Positions 55,038 through 63,905 of a stretch of 64,000 bases of DNA are shown piece by piece. The notes under the pieces were generated by a model. It had not been told where the DNA came from and did not search any database. It saw nothing but the letters and a program-made list of their open reading frames with translations. The DNA lies in NCBI RefSeq assembly GCF_013407925.2, contig NZ_CP060201.1, positions 5,875,001 through 5,939,000 of the forward strand, read 5' to 3'. The stretch's first letter is position 1. The number at the start of each line of letters is the position of its first letter. This stretch comes from Pseudomonas protegens (lineage in GTDB: Bacteria; Pseudomonadota; Gammaproteobacteria; Pseudomonadales; Pseudomonadaceae). The position numbers were made by a program, and so were the translations under genes.

Positions 55038-56081
55038 TTAGCGGTTGCCATGGCCGTGCAGCACATTGACCGCGTTGATGCCGATCTCATCGACCATGTA
55101 GCCGCCTTCCATCACGAACAGCGTGGGCACGCCCACCGTGGCGATGAGCTGGCCCATGCCGAGGAAGTCCTGGCTTTCGAGGAGGAAGTGGCTGATGGGA
55201 TCGTCCTTGAAGGTGTCCACCCCGAGGGACACCACCAGCAGCTCCGGCGCGAACGCCCGCAGTTGCTGGCAGGCCTGCACCAGGGCCTCGCGGTAGCGCT
55301 CCCAGGTGGTGCCCCGGGGCAGGGGCAGGTTCAGGTTGCAGCCTTCGCCGGCGCCGCTGCCGCGCTCCGAGGCGAATCCGGAAAAGTAGGGATAGGACAC
55401 CGCCGGGTCGCCGTGCAGCGAGACGAACAGCACGTCGCCGCGGTCGTAGAAAATGTTCTGGGTGCCGTTGCCGTGGTGAAAGTCCACGTCCAGCACCGCC
55501 ACCCGCTTGGCGCCCCGGGTGATGGCCTGCTGCGCGGCAATCGCGGCGTTGTTCAGGTAGCAGTAGCCGCCCATGTATTCCCGCGCGGCGTGATGGCCCG
55601 GCGGGCGGCACAGGGCAAAGGCGCTGTCCTGGCCTTCGTCGATCAGCGCCAGGCCGGTGAGGGCGATATCGGCGCTGGTGCGCGCCGCGTCCCAGGTACT
55701 GGCGGTGATCGGCGAGCCGGCGTCCATGGCGAAGAAGCCCAGCTGGCCGTCGATGAACTCCGGCACCTGCTGGTTGGCCAGGTCGCGCACCGGCCACACC
55801 AGGGGCAGGGCGTCGTGACGGCGGCCGGTGGCAGTCCACTGGTTCCAGGCGTTTTCCAGAAAGGCCACGTAGCGTTCGCTGTGGGCGGCGACGTAGCAGG
55901 CGCGGTCGAAGGCGCGAGGCCCGATGATCTCGCCAAGCCCCACGTGCCTGACCCGGTCACGCACCGTGTCGGCGCGGCTGGGTTGCTCGAACGAGGGCTT
56001 GAGCACCCCGTCCTTCAATTCGGTGCCGTGGTGCAGGCGGTGGGATTCGCTGAAGACGGTAAGCATGCTGAAGGCATCCAT
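55038..56081 (-). CDS. Acetylpolyamine amidohydrolase / histone deacetylase family
   Basis: A 347-residue zinc deacetylase. The active-site His pair is H163-H164 (CRPPGHHAA), zinc ligands D200 and H202 lie in VLDVDFHHGNGTQ, and the late GVDTFKDDP supplies the last Asp. The sequence resembles the bacterial acetylpolyamine amidohydrolases (AphA/AphB) that remove acetyl groups from acetylputrescine or acetylcadaverine, opening polyamine catabolism. Start at ATG 56081 (MDAFSMLTVF); ATG at 56066 (MLTVFSESH) matches the family's usual N-terminus and is possible. First gene of a leftward trio, divergent from an Lrp/AsnC regulator. Confidence 0.88.
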   Translation of the reverse strand: MDAFSMLTVFSESHRLHHGTELKDGVLKPSFEQPSRADTVRDRVRHVGLGEIIGPRAFDRACYVAAHSERYVAFLENAWNQWTATGRRHDALPLVWPVRDLANQQVPEFIDGQLGFFAMDAGSPITASTWDAARTSADIALTGLALIDEGQDSAFALCRPPGHHAAREYMGGYCYLNNAAIAAQQAITRGAKRVAVLDVDFHHGNGTQNIFYDRGDVLFVSLHGDPAVSYPYFSGFASERGSGAGEGCNLNLPLPRGTTWERYREALVQACQQLRAFAPELLVVSLGVDTFKDDPISHFLLESQDFLGMGQLIATVGVPTLFVMEGGYMVDEIGINAVNVLHGHGNR

Positions 56082-56190
56082 TGTTATTGTCCGGTGCAAA
56101 TAGTTTGTTCCGGCATGGCGGCGATTTCTTTGCTTTGTCTTCGGATGAATCTAGAATTTTGGGTAATATTTTTCCTTTGAGTGGCTGATT

Positions 56191-56688
56191 GTGAAAAAAA
56201 TGACTAAGCGCGTCGCCCTCGACGACACTGACCTGGCGATCCTCGCCCTCTTGCAGCAGGACGCGAGCATCTCCAATGCCGAGCTCAGCGAGCGCCTGTC
56301 CCTGAGCCTTACCCCCTGCTGGCGCCGGCGCAAGCGCATGGAAGAAGAGGGGGTGATCAAGGACTATCAGGCCAACCTCGACCGGCGCCTGCTGGGCCTG
56401 GACATCATGGCGTTTGTCCATGTGCGGTTCGCCACCCACTCCGACCAGACCCCGGACGATTTCGAGACGGTGATCATGCGTCTGCCCGAGGTCCAGGCCT
56501 GCCACAAGATCACCGGCGACGCCGACTACCTGCTGCAAGTGCTGGCCCAGGACCTAGACAGCTACAGCGACTTTGTCGAGCACGTGCTCAGGCGCCAGCC
56601 GGGCATTGCCTCGATCCAGTCGAGCCTGGCGCTGCGCGAGGTCAAGGCCACCAGCCGCCTGGCGATCCCGGCGCCGGCGGCGCGCTGA
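56191..56688 (+). CDS. Lrp/AsnC-family regulator
   Basis: A 165-residue regulator: an N-terminal HTH (DDTDLAILALLQQDASISNA to PCWRRRKRMEEEGVI) and a C-terminal RAM ligand domain (about 75-150, with CHKITGDADYLLQVLAQDL). It begins with GTG at 56191 or ATG at 56200. The 109-base divergent gap to the deacetylase gene is AT-rich (GAATCTAGAATTTTGGG), as expected for an Lrp-type binding region. It probably senses an amino acid and controls the deacetylase-cyclodeaminase-permease genes. Confidence 0.92.
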   Translation: MKKMTKRVALDDTDLAILALLQQDASISNAELSERLSLSLTPCWRRRKRMEEEGVIKDYQANLDRRLLGLDIMAFVHVRFATHSDQTPDDFETVIMRLPEVQACHKITGDADYLLQVLAQDLDSYSDFVEHVLRRQPGIASIQSSLALREVKATSRLAIPAPAAR

Positions 56689-56732
56689 GCAGTGGGGCCG
56701 CCAGTGCGGAGCCGATGGGGTTTGGCTCGCGT

Positions 56733-57686
56733 TCAGGGCCGCTGCGAGATACGCGCCTGGGCCAATGTGCGGCGTACTCCCTCGGCATAGGCGGTCTTGT
56801 GCAGCGGGCCTATCAGGCGTTGCAGGGCCGAATCGTCGAGGATCAACGGCGAGCTGATCAGGTAGTGCATCTCCACCATCTCCCGCAGCAACGGGTCGAA
56901 CAGCCCCAGCAGGCGCAGCAGGGGTTTGCCGATCACCCGCTGCTTGAAGGGCACGGCGCCGTGCTGGCGGATCAGCTCCAGCAGTTGGCGCTGGCTGGTG
57001 ACCCCGGCGCCGCCCAGGTGCCAGGTCTGGCCGAAGGCGCCGGGCTGTTCGATCAAGCGGCAGACCACCGGGCCGACATCGGGCACGAAGACGAATTCGT
57101 GGGGCCGATCAAGGGGGCCCACCAGGTTCGCCGTGCCGCCCTGGAGCGCCGCCTGGAACGCGCCGTGCAGCAGGCTCTTGTCGACCCCGGGCCCGTAGAA
57201 GTCCGGCAGGCGCAGCACCGTGGCCTGGATCTTTCCCGCGGCATGGGCCTGCCACAGCACCTGTTCTTGGGCCAGGCGCATGCGCCCCTTGTAGCTGTTG
57301 GGCTGGCGCGGGTGATCTTCGCTCACCGGGTTGCCCTGGGCCGGGCCGTAGGGGTAGACGGTGCCGATCAGCAGGATCTTGCGCACTCCGGCGGCGATCG
57401 CCCCGTCCAGGGTCTTGCGCATCAGGTGCGGGTGCAGTTCGAACTGCCAGTAGTTGACCCCCACCAGATAGATCAGGGTGTCGATGCCGGCGGCCGCGGC
57501 TTCGATGCTGGCGCTCTGGTCGGGGTTCCAGGTCACGCATTCGGCCAGCGGGTCGGCGCCGAAGACCTGTTGCAGGCTGGCCGCATCGCGGCCCACCACC
57601 CTATAGGCCTGCCCCTGGCTGCGCAGGCTGCTGGCGATACTTTGACCGATGGCGCCGACGGCACCCCACAAGGCGATGTTTGGCAT
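56733..57686 (-). CDS. NAD-dependent epimerase/dehydratase-like protein
   Basis: A 317-residue Rossmann-fold protein of the extended/atypical SDR group. N-terminal motif NIALWGAVGAIGQSIASSL is a GXXGXXG variant (GAVGAIG). TVYPYGPAQGNP and SYKGRMRLAQEQVL occupy the usual YXXXK region, with Y replaced by SYKG spacing. No signal peptide. The substrate is unknown. The gene diverges from a LysR regulator with 92 bases between them, which is a typical regulator-target arrangement. Confidence 0.85.
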   Translation of the reverse strand: MPNIALWGAVGAIGQSIASSLRSQGQAYRVVGRDAASLQQVFGADPLAECVTWNPDQSASIEAAAAGIDTLIYLVGVNYWQFELHPHLMRKTLDGAIAAGVRKILLIGTVYPYGPAQGNPVSEDHPRQPNSYKGRMRLAQEQVLWQAHAAGKIQATVLRLPDFYGPGVDKSLLHGAFQAALQGGTANLVGPLDRPHEFVFVPDVGPVVCRLIEQPGAFGQTWHLGGAGVTSQRQLLELIRQHGAVPFKQRVIGKPLLRLLGLFDPLLREMVEMHYLISSPLILDDSALQRLIGPLHKTAYAEGVRRTLAQARISQRP

Positions 57687-57778
57687 GACGAGGTTCCTTT
57701 TGCTTGACGAGTGCTTGCAGGGTGCAAAATCCTCGGCTAAATGAAAATTGCCTGTTCTTCGATGGTCTCTATAAAAAA

Positions 57779-58684
57779 ATGCATACCCAGACTGACATCA
57801 GCCCTCATTGGGATTGGTACCGCAGCTTTCTCGCGGTGCTGGAAACCGGTTCGCTTTCCGCCGCCGGCCGCGCCATGGGCCTGACCCAGCCCACGGTCGG
57901 CCGGCACATCGACCAGCTTGAAGCGGCCCTGGGGCTGAAGCTGTTCATCCGCTCCTTCGACGGTTACGCCGCCACTGAAGCGGCGCTGGAACTCAAGCCC
58001 TACCTGCTGCAGGTGGCGGCGGGGGAGGCGGCCTTGCGCCGGGTGGCCAGCAGCCACGGACCCGGCGTGCAGGGCTGTGTACGGCTCTCGGCCAGCGAAG
58101 TCATCGGGGTCGAGGTCTTGCCGCCGATGCTCGCCCGCTTGCGTCAGCAGCATCCCCAACTGGTGATCGAACTGGTGCTGTCCAATCGTGCCGACGACTT
58201 GCTGCAGCGCGAGGCGGACATCGCGGTGCGGATGTTTCGCCCGACCCAGGAAGCGTTGCTGGCGCGCCGTGTCGGCGATATCGAACTGGGTCTGCATGCC
58301 CATCGCGATTATCTGGCGCGTGAGGGCACGCCGCAGACGCAGGAACAGTTGGAGGGCCATGCGCTGATCGGCTTCGACCGGGAAAGCGCCTTTATCCGCC
58401 GCATGCAACAGCAGTACCCGCTGCTCTCTCGCGGTCGTTTTGCCCTGCGCAGCGACAGCGACCTGGCGCAACTGGCGGCGCTGCGCGCCGGGTTCGGCAT
58501 TGGCGCCTGCCAGGTCCGGCTGGCCAGCGCCGACCCACGGCTGGTGCGGGTCCTGGCCGCGGAGTTCGCACCGCGCCTGGAAACCTGGGTGGCCATGCAC
58601 GAAGACCTGCGCGACAGCCCCCGTTGCGCGGTGACCTTTGCCGCGCTGGCGCAGGGGTTGGCGGCCTACGCCGAGGGCGCTTGA
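57779..58684 (+). CDS. LysR-family transcriptional regulator
   Basis: A 301-residue LysR protein. The HTH is in WYRSFLAVLETGSLSAAGRA to QPTVGRHIDQLEAALG, and the co-inducer domain follows from about residue 95 (GCVRLSASEVIGVEVLPPML). The ATG at 57779 (MHTQTDISPHWDWYRS) is chosen over an upstream ATG at 57704 that lies within the epimerase promoter region. It probably controls the divergent epimerase-like gene. Confidence 0.9.
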   Translation: MHTQTDISPHWDWYRSFLAVLETGSLSAAGRAMGLTQPTVGRHIDQLEAALGLKLFIRSFDGYAATEAALELKPYLLQVAAGEAALRRVASSHGPGVQGCVRLSASEVIGVEVLPPMLARLRQQHPQLVIELVLSNRADDLLQREADIAVRMFRPTQEALLARRVGDIELGLHAHRDYLAREGTPQTQEQLEGHALIGFDRESAFIRRMQQQYPLLSRGRFALRSDSDLAQLAALRAGFGIGACQVRLASADPRLVRVLAAEFAPRLETWVAMHEDLRDSPRCAVTFAALAQGLAAYAEGA

Positions 58685-58733
58685 CGGCCGGGAACTTGAG
58701 AAGCGCTGTCAGGCGGCCCCGGCAGCGGTTTAT

Positions 58734-58746
58734 CATACGCCGTATG
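58734..58746. promoter_or_regulatory. Palindrome CATACG-C-CGTATG, candidate TetR operator
   Basis: A perfect 6+1+6 palindrome inside TTTATCATACGCCGTATGTT, 25 bases before the DHFR-family gene. Its shape, close to classical TetR-type operators with TATACG/CGTATA-like arms, and its place ahead of a two-gene operon containing a tetR gene argue for autoregulation. Confidence 0.65.
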
Positions 58747-58771
58747 TTTAAGCCCTCAGGAGGCAATGCCC

Positions 58772-59320
58772 ATGGCATTCGGCAAGGTATTCATCGCCAC
58801 TTCGGTGGACGGTTTCATCGCTCGCGACGATGGCTCCATCGACTGGCTGCCCAGCGGCGCATCCGGCGAGGACTATGGCTACGCAGCGTTCATGGACAGG
58901 GTGGACGGGATCGTCATGGGCCGCGCCACCTACGACAGCGTGCTGGGTTTCACGCCCTGGCCGTTCGCCAAGCCGGTGGTGGTGCTCAGCCGCACCCTGG
59001 GCCAGCAGGACGTGCCACAGCGCCTGGAAGGCCGGGTGCGCATCAGCGCCGCGCCGCCTGTGGAACTGGTTGCGCAGTTGCAGGCCGAGGGTTGGAAGAG
59101 CGCCTATATCGACGGCGGCACGCTGATCCAGGCCTTTCTCCAGGCCGGCCTGATCGATGAAATGACCCTGACCCGGGTGCCGGTGCTGATCGGCACTGGC
59201 CGGCCATTGTTCGGCGCCCTGGCGCAGGACCTGCGCCTGAGCTGCATCGACTCCCGGCGCTATCCCGACGGGCTGGTCAGCACTCGCTATCGGGTCGAAC
59301 ACGAGGCTGCCCATGCCTGA
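58772..59320 (+). CDS. Dihydrofolate reductase-family protein (RibD C-terminal-like)
   Basis: A 182-residue DHFR-like fold: KVFIATSVDGFIARDDGSID at the N-terminus, GIVMGRATYDSVLGF and KPVVVLSRTL in the middle, and AYIDGGTLIQAFLQAGLIDE near 120. These proteins bind NADPH, but most are not true dihydrofolate reductases. An AGGAGG sits 9 bases before ATG 58772 and 3 bases before ATG 58766; the former spacing is better. Its last 8 bases overlap the tetR gene. Confidence 0.88.
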   Translation: MAFGKVFIATSVDGFIARDDGSIDWLPSGASGEDYGYAAFMDRVDGIVMGRATYDSVLGFTPWPFAKPVVVLSRTLGQQDVPQRLEGRVRISAAPPVELVAQLQAEGWKSAYIDGGTLIQAFLQAGLIDEMTLTRVPVLIGTGRPLFGALAQDLRLSCIDSRRYPDGLVSTRYRVEHEAAHA

Positions 59321-59855
59321 GCGCCGCAAGCGCAGCGGCCGCCCCGCGGCGGGTCGCGAGCTGAGCCTGGAGCAGGTTCTCGACGTCGGCCTGGCGTTGC
59401 TGGAGGAGCTGGGTCCCCAGGGCTTTGGTGGCCGGGCCCTGGCGCGGCAATTGGGGATCACGCCGATGTCGGTGGCCTACCACGTTGGCGACCAGCACAA
59501 CCTGATGCGCCTGCTGGTGGAGCGGGTGCACGCCGAGCCCTTGCCTGAGCCGGCTGCGTCGTTGCCGCCGGCTCAACGGATCCAGGCGCTGTTGGGCGGG
59601 TACATGGCGCGGGTCCGGCGCCACCCGGCGCTGACCTTGTGCATCCTCGGCGATTCGCGGTTGTTCGCCGGTTCCCTGGCGGCCTTCAGCCAGCGCCTGC
59701 GCGAGGAAGTGCGCGCCTTCGACGCCGACCCGGTGCTGTTCGACCTGCTGGTGGACTACAGCCACGGCCATGCCCTGGCGCTGGCCCTGGCCGGGGAGGC
59801 CGGGGCGGAGCTGGACGGAGTATTCGAGGCGGGGCTGCGGCGCTTGCTGCGCTGA
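59313..59855 (+). CDS. TetR-family regulator
   Basis: A 180-residue repressor with a TetR-type HTH (LSLEQVLDVGLALLEELG to ITPMSVAYHVGDQHNLMRLL) and a C-terminal domain resembling the classical TetR C-terminal fold. It overlaps the DHFR-family gene and so shares its promoter and the candidate operator at 58734-58746. The effector is unknown. A 156-base stretch with no gene follows. Confidence 0.9.
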   Translation: MPERRKRSGRPAAGRELSLEQVLDVGLALLEELGPQGFGGRALARQLGITPMSVAYHVGDQHNLMRLLVERVHAEPLPEPAASLPPAQRIQALLGGYMARVRRHPALTLCILGDSRLFAGSLAAFSQRLREEVRAFDADPVLFDLLVDYSHGHALALALAGEAGAELDGVFEAGLRRLLR

Positions 59856-60011
59856 GTGGCGTTTATCGGGCCGTGTCGGGCATCGCGGCCAAGCGCTGCG
59901 TCGACCATTGCCTGGCTGAGGTTGCCTTCTGCTGCGGTCGAGTATCGTCGAGCGAGTCAGCCGCCGCTGTAGCACCATTCTGCCCCTGGGCATGAAGTGC
60001 TCATGCATCGA

Positions 60012-60458
60012 TTAAAGTGGCCCAGGTGCTGGAGCGTACAAAAGTCCTTTTATTCTTGAGTCCAACTCATCCGTGTGGGCCGTTTGCGATTTGGCCGCTG
60101 TCGCTGTAACAGGCGCCAGGAACTTCGGCGGCTGATTGGCCATGTCAGAACCTGAAGTGCGAGAAGATTCTTTTGATGAAGCGCTGTCCGCCGGGTTCGA
60201 ATAGCCCGAATATTCTTTTATACAGTTGTCTTTCTCAATGCCTTCGGGGGCATATTGGCAGGCCTGCCGGGCATTGCGCTTGAAGCATGCGGCGCGTTCC
60301 GTCTGCAGCAGGCGGTTCTGGCAGGTGCTCACTGAAAGCAGGACCTGAGCAAGTTTGCCCCAGCCAGTGCCGCCAGAGAATGAGTCGGCGTTGAGGTGGC
60401 TGGAGATCAACAGAAAACCGACGAAGACCATCTTCCGATGCAAGTTTGAATTGAACAT
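60012..60458 (-). CDS. Small exported cysteine-containing protein, unknown family
   Basis: A 148-residue protein. The N-terminus (MFNSNLHRKMVFVGFLLISS) has a basic region and a hydrophobic core ending near residue 24 (HLNADSF), a likely signal peptide. The mature part has four Cys (CQNRLL, ACFKRN, ACQYAPEG, NCIKEY) at spacings that could form two disulfides, followed by a Ser/Pro/Ala-rich, probably disordered tail. I do not recognise the family. Its DNA is clearly less GC-rich than that of the neighbours and it sits alone, suggesting acquisition. Confidence 0.55.
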   Translation of the reverse strand: MFNSNLHRKMVFVGFLLISSHLNADSFSGGTGWGKLAQVLLSVSTCQNRLLQTERAACFKRNARQACQYAPEGIEKDNCIKEYSGYSNPADSASSKESSRTSGSDMANQPPKFLAPVTATAAKSQTAHTDELDSRIKGLLYAPAPGPL

Positions 60459-60739
60459 CCAAGTTGTCCGTTGTGCCGATTTTCGAGTTGTTTAACATGG
60501 TTTTTTACGGGCTACAATCGTCAGCGAAAGTTAACTTTTTATTTTATTCATTTAACGCAAGTGCAATATCTGGATGTTACGGAGGCTGTTGTTAGTGTCC
60601 GCTAAAAGTGTATTGGCTATGGATGGCAAGGCCGTGAAAGGAAGTTTTTGCGTTATCAAGAGTTGAAGTTTTTCACTGTCCAAGCGCCATGGGGTGTCGA
60701 TCCGCTGACTGCACAACTTATGTTGCCGCGTCATCGGGC
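60459..60739. other. AT-rich gap with a possible transposase fragment
   Basis: No intact gene is visible. At 60595-60666 the plus strand reads VSAKSVLAMDGKAVKGSFCV before a stop; AMDGKAVKGS resembles the AIDGKTLRGS motif of ISAs1-type transposases. No terminal repeats or target duplication could be found, so this is at most a remnant. The region marks a compositional break between the tetR operon and the efflux genes. Confidence 0.3.
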
Positions 60740-60766
60740 AAAGCCCGGCCGTTGGCGCCGGGCTTT
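60740..60766 (-). terminator. Likely terminator of the RND efflux operon
   Basis: AAAGCCCGGC pairs with GCCGGGCTTT around a 7-base loop, about 50 bases past the stop of the leftward RND gene. The T-tract is short. Confidence 0.6.
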
Positions 60767-60818
60767 GTCTCGGATGTTGCAACAGCTGGGAGGAACGAAT
60801 GCACTGATCCGGGCCGCC

Positions 60819-63800
60819 TCAGGCCCGGTGTGCGATGTCCTCGCCGGCCATCGGGCCTGGTGCCGTGGTGGTGGCCGCAGCGTGGGTGGCGCCGATGAAC
60901 AGGTACATGGCCGGCACCATGAACAGGGTCAGCAGGGTGCCGATGGACAGCCCGGCGAAGATCACCAGGCCCATGTCGTGGCGGCCCGCCGCCCCGGCGC
61001 CGGAGGCCCAGACCAGCGGCACCACCCCCAGGACCATGGCCGCGGTGGTCATCAGGATCGGCCGCAGGCGCACCGCCGCCGCCTCTTCGATGGCCTCGCG
61101 CTTGCTGTAGCCGGCCAGTTGCAACTGGTTGGCGAACTGCACGATGAGGATCCCGTGCTTGGTGATCAGCCCCAGCAGGGTCACCAGGCCGACCTGGGTG
61201 TACACGTTGATCGAGGCAAAGCCCATGGTGATGAAGGCCAGGGCGCCGAACAGCGCCGGCGGCACCGAGAACAGGATCACCACCGGGTCGCGGTAGCTCT
61301 CGAACTGGAACGCCAGGGCCAGGTAGACGATCAGGATCGAGAACAGCAGCAGGCCGACGAAGCCTCCGGATTCCTGGATGAACTGCCGCGATTCGCCGGC
61401 GTAGTCGGTGGAATAGCCCGACGGCGCCACCTGTTCCAGGATGCCCTTGAGCTTGGCCAGCAGCTCGCCCTGGGACAGGCCACTGACCCCGGACAGGGTG
61501 GCCGAGTTGAGTTGCTGGAAATGGTTGATCGACTCCGGTTCCGTGGACGTCTCGATATGCGCCACGGTGCTGGCCGGGATCATGCTCCCCGACGGGGTGC
61601 GGATGTAGTAGTCGAGGATCTGCTGCGGGTTCAGGCGGTCCACCTGCAGCACTTGGGGGATCACCCGGTAGGAGCGCCCGGCGGTGGAGAAGTAGTTCAC
61701 GTAGTTGCCCCCCAGGGCCGCCGACAGCGCCGCGCCGACGTCGGCCTGGGTCATGCCCAGGGCGGCGATTTTTTCCCGGTCCACCACCAGTTTGGCCTGG
61801 GGCTTGTCGAGCTTGAGGTCGAGGTCGGAGAACCAGAACAGCTGCTGCTTGGTGGCTTCGGCGAGCACCGCCTGGGCCACTTCGTTGAGGTTCGCCACCG
61901 ACTCGGTGGTGGTGATCACGAACTGCACCGGCAGGCCCTGGGCCCCCGGCAGTGAGGGCAGGGGGAAGGCGGCGATGGCGGCGCCGGGCACCTGGTTCCA
62001 TTTCTGCTGCAGGTCGAGAATCAACTGCGCCTGGGTGCGGCTGCGGTCTTCCCAGGACTTGAGCAGCACCCCGCCCAGCCCCTGGTTCAGCGACGGCAGT
62101 CCGGTGAGCTGGAACATCTGCAGGTACTCGGGCTCCTTGTTGGCGATCTGGAACGCCTGGTCGGCAATCCGCTCCATCTGCTGCGGCGAAGCGGTGGGCG
62201 CGCCCTTGATCTGCATGAACACCAGGCCCTGGTCCTCGGTGGGCGACAGCTCGCTCTTGGCGGTCATGCCGCTGGCGGCCACCAGCAGGAACAGCAGGAA
62301 GCCGAAGGTCACCAGCACCGGCCAGATATTCAGCCCGGCGGCCAGCACCCGGTGATAGCGCCCTCGCAACCAGTCGAAGTAGCGGTCCAGGCGCTGGGCG
62401 AACCGGCCTTCTTCCTGGCCGTTCTTGAACAATCGCGAGGTCATCATCGGCGACAGGGTCAGGGCGATCACCGCCGACACCGTCACCGCACCGGCCAGGG
62501 AGAAACAGAACTCCTTGAACAGCGCGCCGGTCAGGCCGCTGCGCAGGCCGATGGGCACGTAGGCGGCAATCAGCACCACGGTCATGGCGACAATCGGTCC
62601 GCCCAGCTCCCGGGCCGCCAGCAGCGCGGCCTCCAGCGCGCCCTTGCCTTCCTCCTTGATGTGCCGGTCGACGTTCTCCACCACGATGATCGCGTCGTCG
62701 ACCACCAGGCCGATGGCCAGCACCAGGGCCAGCAGGGTCAGCAGGTTGATGGAGTAGCCCAGCAGGTACATGACGAAAAAGGTGCCCACCAGCGACAGCG
62801 GGATCGCCACCAGGGGCACGATCACCGCGCGGAACGAGCCGAGGAACAGGTAGATCACCACCGAGACGATGACCATGGCTTCCACCAGGGTCTTCACCAC
62901 CTCATAGATCGAGGTGTTGATGAAGGCCGTGGAGTCGTAGACGATCTCGCCGCGCACCCCGGCGGGCAATTGCGATTGCAGGTCGGGGAAGGCCTTGCGC
63001 ACGTTCTCGGCGACATTGAGGATGTTGGCGGTCGGCGCCGCCTTGATGCCGATGAACACCGAACGCTTGCCGGAGAAGGCCACGCTGCTGTCGTAGCTTT
63101 CCGCGCCCAGGGTGACGTTGCCCAGGTCTTCCAGGTACACCAGGGCGTCGCCGTTGTGCTTGACCACCAGGCGCTTGAACTCGTCCACCGTGTGCAGGTC
63201 GGTGCCGGCGGTGAGGTCCACGGTGATCATCTGGCCCTTGGTCGAGCCCACGGCGGACAGGTAGTTGTTGTTGGCCAGGGCGCTGGCCACGTCCTGGGCG
63301 GTGACGTTGTGGGCCGCCAGCTTGTCGGGATCGAGCCAGGCGCGCAGGGCGAACTGGCGGCCGCCGAGGATCTCCGCGGTCTGTACGCCTTCCAGGGAGT
63401 CGAGCTTGGGCTTGACCACCCGCACCAGGTAATCGGTGATGTTGTTGGTGGCCAGGGTGTCGCTGTAGAACCCCAGGTACATGGCGTCGGTGGTCTGGCC
63501 CACCGCCACCGTCAGCACCGGCTCCTGGGCCTGGGCCGGCAGTTGGTTCTTCACCGAGTTGACCTGGGTGTTGATCTCGGTCAGGGCCTTGCTGGAGTCA
63601 TAGTTCAGGCGCAGGGTCGCGGTGATGGTGGACAGCCCGGTGATGCTGCTGGAGGACAGGTAGTCGATGCCCTGGGCCTGGGCGATGGCCGCTTCCAGGG
63701 GTTGGGTGATGAAGCCGGCCACCGTCGCCGCATCCGCGCCGTAGTAGTAGGTGCTGATGGTCACCACGGTGTTTTCCGTGCGCGGCCACTGGTTGACCGG

Positions 63801-63896
63801 CAACTCGAAGATCGAGCGCAGGCCGAGGATCAGGATGAACAGCGAAACCACCACGGCCCAGACCGGGCGCTTGATGAAGGTGTCGGTGAAATTCAT
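60819..63896 (-). CDS. RND multidrug efflux transporter (HAE1 family)
   Basis: A 1025-residue inner-membrane pump with the usual plan: helix 1 at about 10-30 (VVVSLFILILGLRSIF), a large periplasmic domain, helices 2-6, a second periplasmic domain, and helices 8-12. The proton-relay Asp pair is in GLVVDDAIIVVENVDRH near 400. It exports drugs or other amphiphiles through a periplasmic adaptor and an outer-membrane channel. The adaptor gene ends 10 bases upstream, so both are one operon; no channel gene follows on the left. Substrates unknown. Confidence 0.93.
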   Translation of the reverse strand: MNFTDTFIKRPVWAVVVSLFILILGLRSIFELPVNQWPRTENTVVTISTYYYGADAATVAGFITQPLEAAIAQAQGIDYLSSSSITGLSTITATLRLNYDSSKALTEINTQVNSVKNQLPAQAQEPVLTVAVGQTTDAMYLGFYSDTLATNNITDYLVRVVKPKLDSLEGVQTAEILGGRQFALRAWLDPDKLAAHNVTAQDVASALANNNYLSAVGSTKGQMITVDLTAGTDLHTVDEFKRLVVKHNGDALVYLEDLGNVTLGAESYDSSVAFSGKRSVFIGIKAAPTANILNVAENVRKAFPDLQSQLPAGVRGEIVYDSTAFINTSIYEVVKTLVEAMVIVSVVIYLFLGSFRAVIVPLVAIPLSLVGTFFVMYLLGYSINLLTLLALVLAIGLVVDDAIIVVENVDRHIKEEGKGALEAALLAARELGGPIVAMTVVLIAAYVPIGLRSGLTGALFKEFCFSLAGAVTVSAVIALTLSPMMTSRLFKNGQEEGRFAQRLDRYFDWLRGRYHRVLAAGLNIWPVLVTFGFLLFLLVAASGMTAKSELSPTEDQGLVFMQIKGAPTASPQQMERIADQAFQIANKEPEYLQMFQLTGLPSLNQGLGGVLLKSWEDRSRTQAQLILDLQQKWNQVPGAAIAAFPLPSLPGAQGLPVQFVITTTESVANLNEVAQAVLAEATKQQLFWFSDLDLKLDKPQAKLVVDREKIAALGMTQADVGAALSAALGGNYVNYFSTAGRSYRVIPQVLQVDRLNPQQILDYYIRTPSGSMIPASTVAHIETSTEPESINHFQQLNSATLSGVSGLSQGELLAKLKGILEQVAPSGYSTDYAGESRQFIQESGGFVGLLLFSILIVYLALAFQFESYRDPVVILFSVPPALFGALAFITMGFASINVYTQVGLVTLLGLITKHGILIVQFANQLQLAGYSKREAIEEAAAVRLRPILMTTAAMVLGVVPLVWASGAGAAGRHDMGLVIFAGLSIGTLLTLFMVPAMYLFIGATHAAATTTAPGPMAGEDIAHRA

Positions 63897-63905
63897 GGCC
63901 GGGCC

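Noticed and set aside
60552..60782. Minus-strand 76-codon frame in the gap left of the RND gene
   Set aside because: It spans the terminator hairpin and the possible transposase remnant; no ribosome site or family resemblance.
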